Shown: piece by piece, positions 25,600 through 35,064 of the stretch
How positions within the stretch are numbered: position 1 is the stretch's first letter
How the letters are laid out: every line of letters starts with the position of its first letter
Assembly: GCF_007995245.1 (NCBI RefSeq)
Contig: NZ_VCBA01000002.1
Location: 186,001-250,000, forward strand
DNA: 64,000 nucleotides
Direction: 5' to 3'
DNA from: Tateyamaria sp. syn59
GTDB lineage: Bacteria > Pseudomonadota > Alphaproteobacteria > Rhodobacterales > Rhodobacteraceae
Position numbers and translations under genes: made by a program
Notes under the pieces: generated by a model
Seen by the model: only the letters and a program-made list of their open reading frames with translations
Database searches by the model: none
Told to the model about the DNA's origin: nothing

Positions 25600-26076
25600 A
25601 TGACACAGCGCCCGACCGCTCCCCGCCGCCTTGTGCCGCTGATCCCCGTGCTGACACGTCGGGCGCGCAGGTTGTCCCGCACCCGGGCCGAAGCCGAAGA
25701 TCTGGTGCAAGACACCCTGCTGAGCCTGTGCCAGCGGCTGCGCGACGGCACCCAGATCGACGATCTGTCAGCTTATGCAATGCGGACCCTGTCGAACCGC
25801 GCGCGCCGAAACTGGCGGACGCAGGCCACGGATGAATTGGAGGAAGACCACGCCCTCACCGAACCCGATGCGCTGTTGCGCCTTGACTGCGCGGACACGC
25901 TCGCGGCGATTGAACGGCTGCCAAAACCGCAGCGCCAGTTGATGGATCTGGTGGTGTCGGGCGAGACCTCACCCCGCGCACTGTCGGATGCAACCGGTCT
26001 GCCATTGGGCACGGTCATGTCGCGGCTGGCCCGCGCACGGGCAAAGCTGCGGTTGGACTTGGCGGACGACACCTAG
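25600..26076 (+). CDS. ECF-type RNA polymerase sigma factor
   Basis: A 158-residue group IV sigma factor. Region 2 is visible as RTRAEAEDLVQDTLLSLCQR (about 27–46) followed by AYAMRTLSNRARRNWR (about 59–74). Region 4 is RLPKPQRQLMDLVVSGETSP (about 107–126) and the helix-turn-helix ALSDATGLPLGTVMSRLARA (about 128–147). The ATG at 25600 (MTQRPTAPRRLVPL) was preferred; an in-frame extension upstream is possible but has low-complexity character. No anti-sigma factor gene is adjacent, which is unusual. The divergent EF-hand gene may be a target, but no shared promoter motif could be identified by eye. Confidence 0.87.
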   Translation: MTQRPTAPRRLVPLIPVLTRRARRLSRTRAEAEDLVQDTLLSLCQRLRDGTQIDDLSAYAMRTLSNRARRNWRTQATDELEEDHALTEPDALLRLDCADTLAAIERLPKPQRQLMDLVVSGETSPRALSDATGLPLGTVMSRLARARAKLRLDLADDT

Positions 26077-26405
26077 ACGTAGCGCCCGTGTCAGGGTCGG
26101 TGGGTGGGCGAATTTGCACCGCAAAGAGAGCGCACGCCGCACCACCGCGACGAAAAAAGGGGGACCGAAAGGCCCCCCTGATAGTTTCGCCGTACAGGCT
26201 CAATATGTTAACCGCCCGGTACTTTTCTGCCTGCGGCCTGCACGTCGTCGGGGGCGAGCGCACCCGCCCCGTGTGTCAGAGACAGATCTCTCTGCCTCCT
26301 CAAAAGGTGGGAGGAGCAAACGTCCGCCCCACCCGTCTCGTCGGGAGCCGGCCCGGCGTGCCAACCCGGCCCCCTCGCACCCCTTCTCCGGGATGCGTAA
26401 CTCGG
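26077..26405. other. 329-bp intergenic region between ECF sigma and nrdJ
   Basis: It holds the nrdJ terminator (listed separately) and several GC-rich inverted repeats around 26300–26370. No plausible gene was seen. Confidence 0.45.
26153..26179 (-). terminator. Rho-independent terminator of nrdJ
   Basis: On the minus strand GGGGGGCC-tttc-GGTCCCCC is followed directly by six U residues (A-run 26153–26158 on plus). It lies about 230 nt downstream of the nrdJ stop. Confidence 0.85.
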
Positions 26406-29400
26406 TTAGCTACACCCGGACGTCGCGCCGCAGGTGTTGCACTTCATGCAGGTGCCATTGCGCACCAGCGTGTAGTTGCCGCATTCGCCACAGGCTTCGC
26501 CTTCGTAGCCCTGCATCTTGGCCTTGGTCCGTGCGTCCATGGTCACTGCCGCGGCCGATACAGTCGTCGTCGATACGGCCGCTGCGCCACCACCTGCTGC
26601 CACTTCGGGCACGAGGGTCTGCAGGGCCACTTCGGCGTCCATGGACGTCGTTTCGGCCATGCCGCCCTGCAAAACCACCAGGTCCTGGGGCAGGCGCTTG
26701 CGGAGGTAGCCGGTCGAGCTGATCTGCTTCAGCACTTCCAGTGACTTCGAGGCTGCGGTCTCGGACAGTTCGGAGACGTTGGACACGCCCTCTTCCTCGC
26801 CCCGACCGATGGTGTCGAAAGTCGCCCCTTCGGGTTTCACATGCGCAAGGTCCGTGCGATCGAGATAGGACACAGCCAGTTCGCGGAACACGTAGTCCAG
26901 GATCGAGGTCGCGTTCTTGATGCTGTCATTGCCCTGCACCATGCCCGCCGGTTCGAACTTGGTGAAGGTGAAGGCATCCACGAACTCCTCAAGCGGCACA
27001 CCGTATTGCAGGCCTACGGAGACGGCGATGGCGAAGTTGTTCATCATCGCACGGAAACCCGCGCCTTCCTTGTGCATGTCGATGAAGATCTCACCGAGGT
27101 TGCCGTCCTCATACTCGCCTGTCCGCAGGTACACCTTGTGGCCGCCCACGATGGCTTTCTGGGTGTAGCCCTTGCGACGCTGAGGCATCTTCTCGCGGTG
27201 GCTGCGGACGATTTCCTTGACCACGATCTTCTCGACGATCTTTTCGGCCAGCACGGCGGCCTTTTCAGCGGGTGCACCGCTTTCCAGAACCTCCTGTGCG
27301 TCCTCGTCGTCCTCGACCAGCGCTGCGGCCAGAGGCTGCGAGAGTTTCGAGCCGTCACGGTAGAGCGCGTTCGCCTTCACCCCCAGCGACCACGACAACT
27401 CGTAAGCGCGTTGGCAGTCCTCGATGGTTGCATCGTTGGGCATGTTGATCGTTTTCGAGATCGCACCAGAGATGAAGGACTGTGCCGCGGCCATCATCGT
27501 GATGTGGCTGTCAACGCTCAGGAAACGCTTGCCTTTCTTGCCGCACGGGTTGGCGCAGTCGAAGATGTGGTAGTGCTCTTCCTTCAGGTGCGGCGCGCCT
27601 TCCAGCGTCATCGTTCCGCAGACGTGGTCGTTCGCGGCGTCGATGTCGGCCTTGGCGTAGCCGAGATGCTTCAGCAGGTCGAAGGTCGGGTCGTTCAGCT
27701 TGGCCGCCGGGATGCCCAGCACGCCGGTGCAGAACTCTTCGCCCAGTGTCCACTGGTTGAAGACGAAGCGGATGTCGAAAGCGCTTTCCAGCGCGGCGTC
27801 CACTTTCGCCAGCTCATTGGCGCCAAAGCCGTGGCCCGCCAGCGTGGTGTGGTTGATCGCCGGTGCGTTGCCGATGGAGCCGTGGCCCACCGCGTAGCTG
27901 ACGATCTCTTCGATATGGGCCGAGCCGTAGCCGAGGTTTTCGAGGGCGGCTGGCACCGAGCGGTTGATGATCTTGAAGTAGCCGCCACCGGCCAGCTTCT
28001 TGAACTTCACAAGGGCGAAGTCCGGCTCGATCCCTGTGGTGTCGCAGTCCATCACCAAACCGATGGTGCCCGTAGGTGCGATCACGGTGGATTGCGCGTT
28101 GCGGTAGCCGTTGGCCTCGCCCAGCTTCAGCGCCTCGTCCCATGTGGACATGGCAACGTCGATCAGGCGAGGATCGGGGCAGTTGGCGTGGTCGAGCGCG
28201 ACAGGTTTCACCGCCAGCTTTTCATACCCTTCGGTGGCGCCATAAGCCGCGTTGCGGTGGTTGCGCATCACACGAAGCATGTGGTCGGCGTTTTTCTTGT
28301 AGCCGGGGAACGGCCCCAACTCACCCGCCATTTCGGCGCTTGTGGCGTAGGACACGCCCGTCATGATCGCGGTCAGCGCACCGCAAAGCGCGCGGCCCTC
28401 GTCACTGTCATAGCCGTGGCCCATGTTCATCAGCAGACCGCCGATGTTTGCATAGCCGAGGCCCAGTGTACGGAAGTCGTAGGAGCGTTGGGCGATTTCC
28501 TTGGACGGGAACTGCGCCATCATCACCGAGATTTCCAGCGTGACGGTCCAGAGACGGGCCGCGTGCATGTAATCCTCGACCTGGAACTGGCCGTCCTTGA
28601 GGAAGGTCAGCAGGTTCATCGACGCCAGGTTACAGGCCGTGTCGTCGAGGAACATATATTCGGAGCATGGGTTGGAGCCGCGGATTGCGCCATCTTCGGG
28701 GCATGTGTGCCAGTCGTTCACGGTGTCGTGGTACTGGATGCCCGGGTCGGCGCAGGCCCATGCGGCGTGGCCCACCTGCTCCCACAGATCGCGCGCCTTG
28801 ACCGTCTTGGTTACGGTGCCGTCAACGCGGGAGATCAGTTCCCAATCAGCGTCTTTTTCAACAGCCGTCAGAAAGGCGTTGGTCACGCGGATCGAGTTGT
28901 TCGAGTTCTGACCGGAGACCGAGCTATACGCTTCGGAGTCCCAGTCGGTGTCGTAGGTCGGGAACTCGATGCTGGTGTGACCCTGGCGGGCGTAATCCAA
29001 AACACGCTTGATGTAGGTTTCGGGGATCGCAACCTGCTTGGCTGCTTTCACTGCCGCCTTCAACGCATTGTTTTTGTTGGGATCGTAGGCGTCCGCTTCG
29101 GCGCCGTCCCATGTGCCGATGGCTTCAAAGATGCCGTTCAGCTTTTCCTCGTGCATCTTGGAGCCTGCGACGATGGACGCCACTTTCTGCTCTTCGATGA
29201 CCTTCCAGTTGATGAAGTCTTCGATATCCGGGTGATCTGCATCAACGATCACCATCTTGGCCGCGCGGCGGGTGGTGCCGCCCGACTTGATGGCGCCCGC
29301 TGCGCGGTCACCGATTTTGAGGAAGCCCATCAGGCCCGACGACTTGCCTCCGCCTGACAGCTTCTCGCCCTCGCCGCGCAAGCTGGAGAAGTTGGTTCCG

Positions 29401-30068
29401 GTGCCGGAGCCGTATTTGAACAGGCGCGCCTCGCGCACCCAGAGGTCCATGATGCCGCCGTCGTTCACCAGGTCATCTTCGACCGACTGGATGAAGCAGG
29501 CGTGGGGCTGCGGGTGTTCGTAGGAGGATTTGGATTTGGTCAGCTTGCCGGTCTTGTAGTCGACATAGTGGTGCCCTTGGGCCGGGCCGTCGATGCCGTA
29601 GGCCCAGTGCAAACCGGTGTTGAACCATTGCGGGCTGTTGGGTGCCGCGCGTTGGGTCGCCAGCATGTGACGCATTTCGTCGTAGTATGCGCGTGCGTCT
29701 TCTTCAGTCGAGAAGTAGCCACCCTTCCAGCCCCAGTACGCCCATGCGCCTGCGAGGCGGTCAAAGACCTGCTTGGACGACGTTTCGCCACCCATTTCCG
29801 CGCCTTTGGCGGCTTCGGAGCGCCACAGGAACTCGGGCACGTCTGCTTCTTCGACCTTTTGCAGCTTGGAGGGCACGCCCGCCTTGCGGAAGTATTTCTG
29901 CGCGATGACGTCGCTTGCGACTTGGCTCCAGGTGCCCGGCACTTCCACTTCGTCCAAACGGAACACCACGGTGCCGTCAGGATTGCGGATTTCGGACGCG
30001 GTGGTCACGAAATCTAGGTCCGCGTAGGCGTCCTGACCGGCTTTGGTGAACTGTCTTTCAATTTTCAT
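26406..30068 (-). CDS. nrdJ: Adenosylcobalamin-dependent ribonucleotide reductase (class II)
   Basis: Reduces ribonucleotides to deoxyribonucleotides using coenzyme B12, without oxygen dependence. The 1220-residue protein is of the long alphaproteobacterial class II type. Motifs: [15 protein letters not shown] (about 143–157), [20 protein letters not shown] (about 216–235), the active-site Cys region [20 protein letters not shown] (about 463–482), and [20 protein letters not shown] (about 668–687). The C-terminal tail [20 protein letters not shown] with CGATSGCS carries the zinc-ribbon and redox cysteines. It is transcribed alone with a strong terminator. A NrdR-like box lies 181–196 nt upstream. 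B12 dependence agrees with cobK in this window. Confidence 0.96.
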   Translation of the reverse strand: MKIERQFTKAGQDAYADLDFVTTASEIRNPDGTVVFRLDEVEVPGTWSQVASDVIAQKYFRKAGVPSKLQKVEEADVPEFLWRSEAAKGAEMGGETSSKQVFDRLAGAWAYWGWKGGYFSTEEDARAYYDEMRHMLATQRAAPNSPQWFNTGLHWAYGIDGPAQGHHYVDYKTGKLTKSKSSYEHPQPHACFIQSVEDDLVNDGGIMDLWVREARLFKYGSGTGTNFSSLRGEGEKLSGGGKSSGLMGFLKIGDRAAGAIKSGGTTRRAAKMVIVDADHPDIEDFINWKVIEEQKVASIVAGSKMHEEKLNGIFEAIGTWDGAEADAYDPNKNNALKAAVKAAKQVAIPETYIKRVLDYARQGHTSIEFPTYDTDWDSEAYSSVSGQNSNNSIRVTNAFLTAVEKDADWELISRVDGTVTKTVKARDLWEQVGHAAWACADPGIQYHDTVNDWHTCPEDGAIRGSNPCSEYMFLDDTACNLASMNLLTFLKDGQFQVEDYMHAARLWTVTLEISVMMAQFPSKEIAQRSYDFRTLGLGYANIGGLLMNMGHGYDSDEGRALCGALTAIMTGVSYATSAEMAGELGPFPGYKKNADHMLRVMRNHRNAAYGATEGYEKLAVKPVALDHANCPDPRLIDVAMSTWDEALKLGEANGYRNAQSTVIAPTGTIGLVMDCDTTGIEPDFALVKFKKLAGGGYFKIINRSVPAALENLGYGSAHIEEIVSYAVGHGSIGNAPAINHTTLAGHGFGANELAKVDAALESAFDIRFVFNQWTLGEEFCTGVLGIPAAKLNDPTFDLLKHLGYAKADIDAANDHVCGTMTLEGAPHLKEEHYHIFDCANPCGKKGKRFLSVDSHITMMAAAQSFISGAISKTINMPNDATIEDCQRAYELSWSLGVKANALYRDGSKLSQPLAAALVEDDEDAQEVLESGAPAEKAAVLAEKIVEKIVVKEIVRSHREKMPQRRKGYTQKAIVGGHKVYLRTGEYEDGNLGEIFIDMHKEGAGFRAMMNNFAIAVSVGLQYGVPLEEFVDAFTFTKFEPAGMVQGNDSIKNATSILDYVFRELAVSYLDRTDLAHVKPEGATFDTIGRGEEEGVSNVSELSETAASKSLEVLKQISSTGYLRKRLPQDLVVLQGGMAETTSMDAEVALQTLVPEVAAGGGAAAVSTTTVSAAAVTMDARTKAKMQGYEGEACGECGNYTLVRNGTCMKCNTCGATSGCS

Positions 30069-30248
30069 CGCGCTGCCTCATTCCCAGCTGGTGTTCCATG
30101 ACGGGTGCCTGACGTTGCAGGTCCCCAACTTCGTTATGCCGACACGGTGGCAAAACACTCCCGCACGGACCCGAATATCGGGTTCGCTTTCAGCATGTGG
30201 CGCGGTTGAGTCTGTCCCTCGTGCCCGGCGATGCGCCCCTAGTGTTAA

Positions 30249-30264
30249 CCACTAAATGTTGTGG
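30249..30264. promoter_or_regulatory. NrdR-type operator upstream of nrdJ
   Basis: CCACTAAATGTTGTGG is a 16-bp imperfect palindrome matching the NrdR box form (ACAC/CCAC, A/T centre, GTGG). It lies 181 nt before the nrdJ start. NrdR boxes usually occur in pairs; I found only one clear copy, so confidence is moderate. Confidence 0.6.
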
Positions 30265-30499
30265 TGCATCGCCCGGCCCGCACAAGGTGACGTATCTGCA
30301 GGGGGCACGTCAACGACATTTTAAAAGTTTTTTGACATCTTTTTTCTTGACCCGAGCCGCATGCGGGATAGCCGACACGGCCAGCCGATTCACTTCGTTA
30401 ACGCCACACAGCACGCAAGAAAAACCATCCCAAGGCGCGGACCAGAAAATCACCTGTATCGGTGCGGTTTAGGCCAATCTGTGGATGCTTCACCTTAAG

Positions 30500-30508
30500 T
30501 TATCCACA
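30500..30508 (+). promoter_or_regulatory. DnaA box (perfect TTATCCACA)
   Basis: Exact TTATCCACA, 73 nt before the lipoprotein gene start and far upstream of nrdJ. It is flanked by TTAA at 30495–30498 and 30511–30514. Confidence 0.5.
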
Positions 30509-30580
30509 GGTTAACACCCGCAACGTTAGAAACGTTTTGCCGCGCTGCGGAAAATGTGGTGATGTCTGATTGTCCCTGAC

Positions 30581-31048
30581 ATGAGGCCTGAAATGCGACC
30601 GATCATAGCCTGCTTTGCCGTCGCACTCAGCGCCTGCGCACCACAATATGTAGAAACTGTGGTGACAGATGAACAAGACCTGCCCGTGAGGCGAGCCACC
30701 TTTGCTGCGAATCCGTCACCGTTAGACGATGCGTTCCGATCCTCTTGCAACGCACCGGGCGACGAATTGCGCAATGTATCCCGGTCCGTTGTTCAGTGCC
30801 GGATCCTGCCGCCGCCGGACGTAGCCGCGTTCTTACTGCTGAGATATGATGGCGCGTTGGAGGCGCCGACGCTGGTTGTGCAAAAGGAAACGGACCGTGA
30901 CGACGAGGCCTATGTCGTCGAGCTGTCCTATTTTGCAGAGGTGGTGCAAAAATCCGGCAATCCGCGGCGCATCTATATCAGGCAGCGGGCACTGGATCAG
31001 TTGATGGATCAGCTGCTGATCGCCACAGGCGGGGTTGCCGACAGTTAG
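30581..31048 (+). CDS. Hypothetical lipoprotein (155 aa)
   Basis: The N-terminus [20 protein letters not shown] contains a short hydrophobic signal and a lipobox LSAC (Cys at about residue 19), so it is probably a lipoprotein. An ATG at 30593 would also serve. The mature part contains two further cysteines ([10 protein letters not shown] and VVQCRIL, about 55–72), possibly a disulfide. It then has alternating β-rich sequence with an [17 protein letters not shown] motif and a C-terminal amphipathic helix ([16 protein letters not shown]). I do not recognise the family. The stop lies 5 nt before tRNA-Pro on the opposite strand. Confidence 0.65.
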   Translation: MRPEMRPIIACFAVALSACAPQYVETVVTDEQDLPVRRATFAANPSPLDDAFRSSCNAPGDELRNVSRSVVQCRILPPPDVAAFLLLRYDGALEAPTLVVQKETDRDDEAYVVELSYFAEVVQKSGNPRRIYIRQRALDQLMDQLLIATGGVADS

Positions 31049-31053
31049 GAAAC

Positions 31054-31130
31054 TGGTCGGAGCGAGAGGATTCGAACCTCCGACCCCCTGTACCCAAAAC
31101 AGGTGCGCTACCAGGCTGCGCCACGCTCCG
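31054..31130 (-). tRNA. tRNA-Pro (anticodon UGG)
   Basis: Full cloverleaf on the minus strand: acceptor CGGAGCG/CGCTCCG, D-loop with AGCCTGGTAGCGC, anticodon stem CCTGT/ACAGG with loop TTTGGGT (anticodon TGG), T-loop GTTCGAATC, and an encoded CCA end. It is 77 nt including CCA. The CGG acceptor start is typical of bacterial proline tRNA. Confidence 0.96.
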
Positions 31131-31185
31131 ACCGTGGCGCTGTCTTAGACGGCGCGTTTCGAATTGAAAAGCCCAAAGCGCACGA

Positions 31186-31656
31186 TCAGCACGGCCACAC
31201 TGCGTTATTCTGGTCAAAGCTGGGGTGACGCAGCTGCGCACCCTCTCCTATCCCCAGCATCCGCGACAGCCCGCCGTTGATTTCAAGCACATGCGTCAGG
31301 CCCTCACCGCCGAAGATCGGCGTTTCATCCAGCGGGATCGCCTCGTGGTGGATATGGATGACGGTGCCTGTCGGGTCGACAAAAAGCATATCAAGCGGAA
31401 TCAATGTATTCCGCATCCAGAAGGACAACGCGCGAGGGCGCGGGTAGATGAACAGCATCCCCTCGCCCGATGGCATGGAGGGGCGATTCATCAAACCAAT
31501 AGCGCGGCTACGCTGCGTATCGGCAAGCTCGACCGTGAATCGAGCCTCGCCGAACTCACCGCGAAGCCAGACCGTATTTTCAGAACACTGCGCGACAACA
31601 CCTTGAACGCTGAGCACAAATGCCAGCCATGCAAGAGCAGCGCGCAGCGCGCGCAT
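31186..31656 (-). CDS. DUF192 family exported protein
   Basis: A 156-residue protein with a signal peptide (LRAALAWLAFVLSVQGVVAQ, about residues 4–23). It is followed by the DUF192 domain: FTVELADTQRSRAIGLMNRP (about 40–59), GEGMLFIYPRPRALSFWMRN (about 64–83), TLIPLDMLFVDPTGTVIHIH (about 84–103) and VLEINGGLSRMLGIGEGAQL (about 122–141). DUF192 proteins are small β-barrel, probably periplasmic, with no established enzyme activity. It is encoded 1 nt after the stop of the double cold-shock gene, so the two are likely co-transcribed. Confidence 0.88.
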   Translation of the reverse strand: MRALRAALAWLAFVLSVQGVVAQCSENTVWLRGEFGEARFTVELADTQRSRAIGLMNRPSMPSGEGMLFIYPRPRALSFWMRNTLIPLDMLFVDPTGTVIHIHHEAIPLDETPIFGGEGLTHVLEINGGLSRMLGIGEGAQLRHPSFDQNNAVWPC

Positions 31657-31657
31657 C

Positions 31658-32194
31658 CTATGCCTCTTCCTTGGGCAGAGCCGCTTCCCAGGCGAGGACT
31701 TCGGCTGCCATATGGCCGCGTTTGCCCTCGATCACCCGCAGCGCCAGCGCTTCGCCCGGTTGCAGATCCGACAGGCCGGATCGGCGCAGCACCTCGACAT
31801 GCAGGAAAACGTCTTCGCTGCTGCCGAACACATTGGCAAAGCCAAAACCCTTTCCCTTATCAAACCACTTCACGCGCCCGGGCTGAAGCGGCGCATCAGC
31901 GACGGCGGTCGCATCCATGTGCGCCAGATCGGTCAGGGACGACGATTCCGTATGGGTTGGCGGCGTGATGGATAGCACCTCGACCGCTTGCACGCCCCGT
32001 TCGGTGTGCTGGATCCGCACATCCACATTGGCTCCATCCGCAACCGAGGATTGTCCGAAATTGCGCAGCACGTTTACATGCAACAGGATGTCCGGACCGC
32101 CAGAACTCGCCACGATGAAGCCGAATCCCTTGACGGGATCGAACCACTTCACCGTTCCAGTGACCATGTCCGTATCTGATGAGTGTTCTGACAC
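31658..32194 (-). CDS. Protein with two cold-shock domains
   Basis: A 178-residue nucleic-acid-binding protein with two CspA-type OB domains joined by a linker of about 30 residues. Domain 1 (about 10–76) has VKWFDPVKGFGFIV and DILLHVNVLR. Domain 2 (about 106–172) has VKWFDKGKGFGFANV and EDVFLHVEVLR. The RNP1 (KGFGF) and RNP2 (LLHV/FLHV) motifs are intact in both. Such double-domain forms occur in alphaproteobacteria and probably act on RNA structure or transcription antitermination. The upstream region holds an A/T-rich leader and a palindrome at 32295–32313. It is followed directly by the DUF192 gene. Confidence 0.9.
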   Translation of the reverse strand: MSEHSSDTDMVTGTVKWFDPVKGFGFIVASSGGPDILLHVNVLRNFGQSSVADGANVDVRIQHTERGVQAVEVLSITPPTHTESSSLTDLAHMDATAVADAPLQPGRVKWFDKGKGFGFANVFGSSEDVFLHVEVLRRSGLSDLQPGEALALRVIEGKRGHMAAEVLAWEAALPKEEA

Positions 32195-32294
32195 GACTTG
32201 TCTTTCTTTAAGTGCTTTTTGCCGCCCCCAAGACTTGCGCCATTTCGACAGCCAAATTCAAGTACGAAATATTGATTAATTTTCAGCATCTTAC

Positions 32295-32313
32295 ATTTCA
32301 CGTGACGTGAAAT
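32295..32313. repeat. Palindrome ATTTCACG-tga-CGTGAAAT
   Basis: Eight-base perfect arms with a 3-nt centre, directly abutting the pdxH stop codon (32314) and 101 nt upstream of the cold-shock gene start. It could end pdxH transcription as a hairpin without U-run, or act as an operator for the cold-shock gene. Confidence 0.55.
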
Positions 32314-32919
32314 TCAAGGGTTTAGACGTGTGATTGACCAATCCGAGGCGGCATTTTCACGCCTCCAGCGGAACCGATCATGCAGCCGGAAGGCACCGTC
32401 GGCCCAAAACTCGATCTCGACCGGTGTGATCCGGTAGCCGCCCCAGAATGGTGGGCGGGCCGGATTTGTCCCCTCGCGCGCCGTCACCTTGGCCACTTTG
32501 GCCATCAGGCTGGCGCGGCTGTCGAGGGGTGCGCTCTGGTCCGAGGCCCAAGCGCCAAGCCGGGATTTCAGCGACCGCGACGCATAGTAGGCGTCGGCTT
32601 GCGGCCCCTCTTCCTTTTCGACCAGCCCGCGGACACGCACCTGCCTCCGCAGTGATTTCCAGTGCAGCAAAAACGCCGCCTTGCCTGCCTGGTCCAGTTC
32701 CGCCGCTTTGGCGCTGGTATAATTTGTATAGAAAACGAAGGCGTTGTCCTCGACCTCTTTCAGCAGGACCATGCGGGCATTGGGCAGACCATCGGCATCC
32801 ACCGTACTCAGGGCGATGGCATTGTAATCGTTCAACTCAGCCGCTTCCGCCTCCGCCATCCAAGCGCGTACGATATCAAACGGGTTGTCCCCTGCAAACT
32901 TACCATCCCGATCTGCCAT
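32314..32919 (-). CDS. pdxH: Pyridoxamine 5'-phosphate oxidase
   Basis: FMN-dependent oxidation of pyridoxine/pyridoxamine phosphate to PLP, the last step of B6 synthesis. The 201-residue protein shows [20 protein letters not shown] (about 10–29), [20 protein letters not shown] (about 46–65, FMN site), [20 protein letters not shown] (about 68–87) and the C-terminal [20 protein letters not shown] (about 170–189). The ATG at 32919 has AAGGGGAC upstream and the normal start MADRDG. The frame stays open much further but overlaps fabI control sequence. It is divergent from fabI. Confidence 0.93.
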   Translation of the reverse strand: MADRDGKFAGDNPFDIVRAWMAEAEAAELNDYNAIALSTVDADGLPNARMVLLKEVEDNAFVFYTNYTSAKAAELDQAGKAAFLLHWKSLRRQVRVRGLVEKEEGPQADAYYASRSLKSRLGAWASDQSAPLDSRASLMAKVAKVTAREGTNPARPPFWGGYRITPVEIEFWADGAFRLHDRFRWRRENAASDWSITRLNP

Positions 32920-33058
32920 ACTAGTCCCCTTTTTCGATCTATACCAAACAGCTAGCGGTCGCCGGATCAAGGGGCAACCGCGCGTGCCTCTCTTGATGCG
33001 TCTGTGGCAATGGCCTAAAGCTGGCCGCCAGACGACACGGCCGAAAGTGGGGTACGGG

Positions 33059-33877
33059 ATGGGCAGTGACATGGCGAACGGTCTGATGACGGGCAAGCGG
33101 GGTCTGATCATGGGCCTTGCCAATGACAAATCCATCGCCTGGGGCATTGCGCGCACCCTGCGCGAGGCTGGCGCGGAACTTGCCTTTTCCTACCAGGGCG
33201 ACGCTTTGAAAAAGCGGGTTGATCCGCTGGCCGCCCAGCTTGGCAGTGATATTGTGTTGCCCTGTGATGTTGGCGATGAGGCGTCCATCGACGCCCTGTT
33301 CAACAGCTTGAAAGAGCGGTGGGACGGGTTGGATTTTATTGTCCATGCCATTGGGTTTTCCGACAAGAACGAGTTGCGGGGCCGTTATGTTGACACGACA
33401 CGCGGCAACTTTGCCCTGACCATGGATATTTCGGTCTATTCCTTTACCGCCGTGATGCAGCGCGCCGAGAAGATGATGAGCGAAGGCGCGAGTGCGCTGA
33501 CCCTCACCTACTACGGCGCCGAGCAGGTCATGCCGCATTACAACGTCATGGGTGTGGCGAAGGCCGCCCTTGAGGCGTCGGTCAAGTATCTGGCCGAGGA
33601 TCTGGGCAAGGACGGCATTCGCGTCAACGCCATCAGCGCGGGCCCGATCAAGACACTGGCCGCCTCGGGCATAGGCGATTTCCGCTACATCATGAAGTGG
33701 AACGAGTACAACTCACCCCTGCGCCGCAACGTGACCATCAACGATGTGGGCAAGTCGGCGCTGTATCTTCTGAGCGATCTGGGTTCGGGCACCACCGGTG
33801 AGAACCTGCATGTGGATGCGGGCTACCATGTGGTGGGTATGAAAGCGGTGGACGCGCCCGACATCTCGAAAGGCTGA
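33059..33877 (+). CDS. fabI: Enoyl-[acyl-carrier-protein] reductase (NADH)
   Basis: Reduces enoyl-ACP in each round of fatty acid elongation. The 272-residue short-chain-dehydrogenase-fold protein has the FabI start [20 protein letters not shown] (cofactor loop, about 9–28), [13 protein letters not shown] (about 96–108), and the catalytic pair [20 protein letters not shown] (Tyr at about 159 and Lys at about 176). It ends with GLHV-like [17 protein letters not shown]. The start could be 33059 or the ATG at 33071. A LysE-family gene follows after 3 nt and gpt after that, suggesting a small operon. Confidence 0.94.
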   Translation: MGSDMANGLMTGKRGLIMGLANDKSIAWGIARTLREAGAELAFSYQGDALKKRVDPLAAQLGSDIVLPCDVGDEASIDALFNSLKERWDGLDFIVHAIGFSDKNELRGRYVDTTRGNFALTMDISVYSFTAVMQRAEKMMSEGASALTLTYYGAEQVMPHYNVMGVAKAALEASVKYLAEDLGKDGIRVNAISAGPIKTLAASGIGDFRYIMKWNEYNSPLRRNVTINDVGKSALYLLSDLGSGTTGENLHVDAGYHVVGMKAVDAPDISKG

Positions 33878-33880
33878 TCG

Positions 33881-34489
33881 ATGTCGCTGACCGTTGCAGA
33901 GCTGATCGCCTTCAACACCGTATTGCTTGCGGCCCTTGTGTCGCCGGGGGCTGCGATGCTGTTCATCACCCGTGCAACGGTGACCGGAGGACGCGGTGCA
34001 GGCATTGCGACGGGCATCGGTCTTGGCACGGCTGCCGCGATGTGGACGCTCGCGGCACTTTTGGGCCTGGAAGCGGTCTTTACCCTTTTTCCATGGACCT
34101 ACACAGCGCTGAAGATCGGTGGCGCGCTCTACCTGATCTGGATCGCTATTCAGACATGGCGCCATGCCCGTGATCCAATGGGCGAAGCGCCCATCGCGCG
34201 GGGACGTGCCATTCTGTCAGGGATGCTTCTGAACTTCGGCAATCCCAAATCCATGCTCTTTGCCGCTGCCGTGATCGTGGTGGTCTTTCCCAAGGGGCTG
34301 GCCCCCGCCGACATCGCGGTCATCGTGCTGAACCACTGGGCGCTCGAACTCATCTTCTATACTTGCCTGTCGCTTGCGCTCAGCACACCGCATGTGCGGC
34401 GCGGTTATGTCAGCCTGAAACCCATATTTGACCGCATCGCGGCCACCCTGCTGGGCGCACTTGGCCTGCGCCTGATCCTGGAGAAGTAA
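33881..34489 (+). CDS. LysE/RhtB family exporter
   Basis: A 202-residue inner-membrane protein with about six hydrophobic segments. Family features: [20 protein letters not shown] (about 16–35; the SPGP-like motif is SPGA here), [19 protein letters not shown] (about 37–55), and [20 protein letters not shown] (about 72–91). It should export an amino acid or homoserine-lactone-like solute; the substrate is unknown. It starts 3 nt after fabI and ends 2 nt before gpt, so the three genes are probably co-transcribed. Confidence 0.88.
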   Translation: MSLTVAELIAFNTVLLAALVSPGAAMLFITRATVTGGRGAGIATGIGLGTAAAMWTLAALLGLEAVFTLFPWTYTALKIGGALYLIWIAIQTWRHARDPMGEAPIARGRAILSGMLLNFGNPKSMLFAAAVIVVVFPKGLAPADIAVIVLNHWALELIFYTCLSLALSTPHVRRGYVSLKPIFDRIAATLLGALGLRLILEK

Positions 34490-34491
34490 CC

Positions 34492-34995
34492 ATGGCAGAC
34501 CGCCTCCCCCACGAAAAAGGCTTTCACATCAGCTGGGACCAGATCCACCGCGACAGCCGTGCGCTGGCCTGGCGCCTGGATGGTCAGGGACCGGACAACG
34601 GAGCCTGGCGTGCCGTGGTGGCCATCACCCGTGGCGGCATGGCCCCGGCCATGATCGTCAGTCGAGAGTTAGACATCCGCACCGTCGACACGATCAGTGT
34701 GAAGTCCTACCACCACCAAAGCCAGGGCGAAGTCGAGGTGCTCAAAGCGCCCGATGCGGACCTGATGGGCGACGGCACCGGCATCCTGATCATCGACGAT
34801 CTGGTGGATTCTGGCCGCACGCTCGAAGTCGTCCGCGACCTCTACCCCAAGGCCCACTTTGCCACCGTCTATGCCAAGCCAAAGGGCGAGCCGATGGTGG
34901 ACACGTTCATCACCGGTGTCAGCCAAGACACATGGATCTTCTTCCCCTGGGACATGGCCCTGCAATATGTTGAGCCGTATCGCGGCAAGGACTGA
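34492..34995 (+). CDS. gpt: Xanthine-guanine phosphoribosyltransferase
   Basis: Purine salvage: converts xanthine, guanine or hypoxanthine plus PRPP to the nucleotide. At 167 residues it is close to the E. coli enzyme. It begins [20 protein letters not shown] and shows [20 protein letters not shown] (about 42–61). The PRPP-binding loop is [18 protein letters not shown] (about 97–114), followed by [20 protein letters not shown] (about 120–139) and the C-terminal [16 protein letters not shown]. It acts at the inner membrane face or in the cytoplasm. It is last in the fabI–lysE–gpt series, and a dispersed repeat follows. Confidence 0.93.
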   Translation: MADRLPHEKGFHISWDQIHRDSRALAWRLDGQGPDNGAWRAVVAITRGGMAPAMIVSRELDIRTVDTISVKSYHHQSQGEVEVLKAPDADLMGDGTGILIIDDLVDSGRTLEVVRDLYPKAHFATVYAKPKGEPMVDTFITGVSQDTWIFFPWDMALQYVEPYRGKD

Positions 34996-35014
34996 CCCGG
35001 CGCGGCACGGTCCA

Positions 35015-35049
35015 CCCTTCCCTGTTTCCAAAAAATCCCCGCCGGAGGC
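35015..35049 (+). repeat. Dispersed intergenic repeat, copy 2
   Basis: CCTTCCCTGTTTCCAAAAAA then TCCCCGCCGGAGGC. It shares the CCCTGTTtc-AAAAAATCC core with copies at 24932, 39721 and 43091. It is located between gpt and the aminotransferase gene; the adjoining GCCGGAGG/CTCCGGCG can form a hairpin. Confidence 0.6.
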
Positions 35050-35064
35050 TCCGGCGTTTTCAAA

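Larger units (their letters stand above)
30069..30580. other. 512-bp intergenic region upstream of nrdJ and the lipoprotein gene
   Basis: It contains a NrdR-type palindrome (30249–30264), a short inverted repeat ACCCGA-ata-TCGGGT (30169–30183) in the nrdJ leader, and a perfect DnaA box (30500–30508) between two TTAA tetramers. No B12 riboswitch features (for example a B12 box) were seen, and no additional gene. Confidence 0.55.

Noticed and set aside
26841-29357. Very long (838-codon) open frame antisense to nrdJ
   Set aside because: It is the reverse-strand shadow of high-GC nrdJ codons; nrdJ shows full-length family motifs and the antisense product has no recognisable domain.
30069-30580. 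Cobalamin riboswitch upstream of B12-dependent nrdJ
   Set aside because: No B12-box-like sequence or paired arms of the needed size were seen; only short inverted repeats and the NrdR-like box.
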